A DNA stretch of 43,983 bases from Gammaproteobacteria bacterium (GTDB lineage Bacteria > Pseudomonadota > Gammaproteobacteria > JAHELT01). The stretch spans positions 1 to 43,983 of the forward strand of contig JAOTYY010000003.1 in NCBI GenBank assembly GCA_029861595.1, read 5' to 3'. Position 1 is the stretch's first letter, and each line of letters starts with the position of its first letter. Made by a program: the position numbers and the translations under genes. The notes below the pieces were generated by a model. The model saw only the letters and a list, made by a program, of their open reading frames with translations. It was not told the DNA's origin and did not search any database. This document shows, one piece after another, positions 42,389 to 43,983 of this stretch.

Positions 42389-42394
42389 ATTATA
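42389..42394 (-). promoter_or_regulatory. Consensus -10 box directly before the Irr-like gene
   Basis: On the minus strand TATAAT is followed by GCCAGG and then the ATG at 42382. The expected transcript start falls on the start codon, as at 19085-19097. A -35 hexamer was not found at the usual distance. Confidence 0.4.
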
Positions 42395-42402
42395 GCGGCA
42401 AA

Positions 42403-42417
42403 TTAGAACAAATCTAT
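42403..42417 (-). promoter_or_regulatory. Irr/ICE-like box upstream of the regulator gene
   Basis: On the plus strand the bases are TTAGA, ACAAA, TCTAT: TTAGAA-CAA-ATCTAT, ten of twelve bases of TTAGAA-N3-TTCTAA. It has the same spacing as the box at 39375-39391 and covers the -35 area of the Irr-like gene. Confidence 0.45.
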
Positions 42418-42456
42418 AATCGCTCGTATCTAATTGATGTTAATAGAAATATTGTG

Positions 42457-43347
42457 TTAGCGCTGACACCAGTGTGGGATCTCCTGGGCCTGCAGGAAGT
42501 CCTCCGCGTCGCTGCCCTGCAACATCGAAAAGGTCGCCAGCATACCTGCCTGCGTGCAGTTCGGCGCCGCCACCGTGACCGAGCGCGGTGCCCCGGCCAC
42601 CGGCCAGCCACTGCGTGGATCAAGAATATGTCCATAACGTACACCGTCCTTCAACACGTAACGGTACGTGTCCCCGCTGGTCGCCAGCGCTCCCTGCTTG
42701 ATCGGAATGGCACCCCGCGCGCCGCGGCCCGCGGGATCCTCCACCCCGGCGCGCCAGGCGTCGGCGCTGCAGCGGTTGCGGGTGACCGCCAGATCGCCGC
42801 CCAGGTTGATCAGCGCGGGCAAGTCGCTGTGGGCGGCCAGCAACTGTTGCGCACTGTCCACCGCGTACTCCTTGCCGATCCCACCGAAATCGATTTCCAT
42901 CCCCGACGGTAGAGTCAGGCTGGGGTTTTCCCAGATGACTTTCCGCCAACCTACTTTGGGCAGCAGGCGCTCGATAACTTCGGTGTCCGGTACCGCCCGA
43001 CCACCGTCGAACCGCCACGCCTGCCGCAACACGCCGGAAGTAATATCGAACAGACCCTCACTGAGTGTGTAGCATTGATCGGCGAAATCGAGCAGGCGCG
43101 CTGTCTCCTCATCCACCTCGACAGTCTCGCCGGCTGCGTTGTTGATTCGGTGGACGATATTGTCGTCGCGATAACGGCTGAACGCGCTTTCGATGCGCCA
43201 GGCTTCGCGCGCGCCGATCTGTACGAGCTCGTGTGCCAGTTTGCGTTCTGGACTGTCCACCAGTACTTCACAAGGACTGGCCATGGACTGGAACCGACCG
43301 CACCAGAGTTCGCCACGCCGTGACAGTTTCAGGTCGCTTTGCAGCAC
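42457..43347 (-). CDS. apbE: FAD:protein FMN transferase (ApbE)
   Basis: 296 residues. Signs of ApbE are ESAFSRYRDDNIVHRINN, LSEGLFDITSGVLRQAW, IDFGGIGKEYAVDSA, LINLGGDLAV and HILDPRSGWPV. It moves FMN from FAD onto threonine or serine of target flavoproteins. No signal peptide is clear, so it may be cytoplasmic. The start is GTG at 43347 with GAGGA seven bases upstream; the preceding DUF3570 gene ends only 11 bases away, as in known DUF3570-apbE sets. The target is not seen in the window. Confidence 0.92.
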   Translation of the reverse strand: MLQSDLKLSRRGELWCGRFQSMASPCEVLVDSPERKLAHELVQIGAREAWRIESAFSRYRDDNIVHRINNAAGETVEVDEETARLLDFADQCYTLSEGLFDITSGVLRQAWRFDGGRAVPDTEVIERLLPKVGWRKVIWENPSLTLPSGMEIDFGGIGKEYAVDSAQQLLAAHSDLPALINLGGDLAVTRNRCSADAWRAGVEDPAGRGARGAIPIKQGALATSGDTYRYVLKDGVRYGHILDPRSGWPVAGAPRSVTVAAPNCTQAGMLATFSMLQGSDAEDFLQAQEIPHWCQR

Positions 43348-43358
43348 ACCGCCTTCCT

Positions 43359-43983
43359 CTACCAGAAGAACGTATTGGTCAGCTGCACCAGAATCGCCCG
43401 CGTTTCCGGAAACAGATCGAGCCCGCGTTGCACACCTACCGCATCGTCGGGAGATCCGTCACCGAACTGCTGGTAGTACGCGAAGCTCATGCTGAACGCC
43501 TCGCCGTCGCTGTCGTTTCGACCATACCTCAATCCCAGTGTCACGGCGTCGAAGTCGGCGAGACGGCGATCGGCACTGAGATCGCCGTCCAACGTCTCGG
43601 TATCTGTGATGCTGTGGCGGAAAAAATCCGCGGCGCTTTGCGAGTACCAACGCAGATGCGGTTCCCAGAAAACGTTGTCCGCGCGCGTTTTGCGCAAACG
43701 TATATCCAGAGTACCGGACTCAACGCCCCAGTCGTCTTCGGTGTAACGAGCGCCTATGTCCAGCACGCCGTAGTCGAAACGATGTTTGAACCGCGAGAAA
43801 AACCCATGCACGGTGCGCATGTCGGGCCGCTGCTCGTAGACGTAGTCCAGGGTCGAACCGGTGTCCGCGGCGACGACACTGACCAGTTTGTAGGGATCGG
43901 TGTGATAGCCGTCGCCAATGGTTTGCGAATAATTGAACTGGGCAATAGTGCGCGTACCGAACACCTGAGACACACCGAGAAGC
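43359..43983 (-). CDS. DUF3570 outer-membrane barrel protein, 3' part
   Basis: The last 207 residues of a protein whose start lies past the right edge; the frame stays open to 43983. It has alternating strands as expected for an outer-membrane beta barrel: GVSQVFGTRTIAQFNYSQT, DPYKLVSVV, YVYEQRPDMRTVHGFF, EPHLRWYSQSAADFF and the final ILVQLTNTFFW with a C-terminal aromatic. This is the DUF3570 family, which is found next to apbE. Together they point to an extracytoplasmic flavin-linked function that is not yet known. Confidence 0.85.
   Translation of the reverse strand, partial: LLGVSQVFGTRTIAQFNYSQTIGDGYHTDPYKLVSVVAADTGSTLDYVYEQRPDMRTVHGFFSRFKHRFDYGVLDIGARYTEDDWGVESGTLDIRLRKTRADNVFWEPHLRWYSQSAADFFRHSITDTETLDGDLSADRRLADFDAVTLGLRYGRNDSDGEAFSMSFAYYQQFGDGSPDDAVGVQRGLDLFPETRAILVQLTNTFFW

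Overview
The window is 44 kb of dense, GC-rich chromosomal DNA with short intergenic gaps. It suggests a gammaproteobacterium. The Crp-family regulator is nearly collinear with Pseudomonas Vfr. glnE-ilvE lies beside lipid A/Kdo genes. There is an lpxL-waaA-kdkA set, a TPP riboswitch of proteobacterial type, and a proton- or sodium-driven MotAB pair. No rRNA, tRNA, phage, insertion sequence with a transposase, or CRISPR array was seen. The genus cannot be named from this sequence alone; an environmental or marine lineage is only an inference.

Left part (1-13750). A partial unknown gene and a BolA/IbaG protein converge on a DUF815 AAA ATPase, with a 77-bp inverted repeat in the gap. A 1276-residue membrane multi-PAS/GAF histidine kinase follows, with a receiver-PAS-kinase protein whose start overlaps its stop codon. 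Running the other way is a block motA-motB-pilZ-tatT-dctP-dctQ-dctM: a flagellar-type stator, a c-di-GMP-type PilZ protein, and a four-part TRAP transporter with the TatT lipoprotein.

Middle (13750-31844). A YgjP-like metallopeptidase is followed by a one-cysteine thiol peroxidase and a LemA plus GIDE/EF-hand pair. An ExeA-type ATPase fused to an FHA domain sits beside Crp/Vfr. Next come a VWA protein with a membrane J-domain protein, and a Tat-exported FecR-domain protein. A TPP riboswitch then leads a pyrimidine salvage operon (thiZ-thiX-thiY-tenA-thiD). It is followed by an unknown P-loop protein, an atypical MetA, a PCMT-like methyltransferase, a TolC-family porin, an isochorismatase-fold protein and LpxL.

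Right part (31845-43983). WaaA converges on KdkA, the last gene of a minus-strand run glnE-ilvE-zinc finger-kdkA. A nearly perfect 92-bp palindrome occupies the divergent gap between glnE and an orphan Fbp/Pot-type ABC ATPase. Then comes a rubrerythrin / Fe-S CCG-domain protein / DUF3501 operon, facing a Fur-superfamily regulator that looks Irr-like. Both the rubrerythrin gene and the regulator gene carry TTAGA-N5-TCTAA-like boxes, so a small iron/peroxide-responsive circuit can be proposed. The window ends in apbE and a truncated DUF3570 barrel gene.

The most interesting signals are the shared inverted-repeat family at 883-959 and 38131-38222, the Irr-like boxes with their rubrerythrin operon, and several enzymes that lack a residue usually central to their family (Tpx, isochorismatase, MetA, PCMT).
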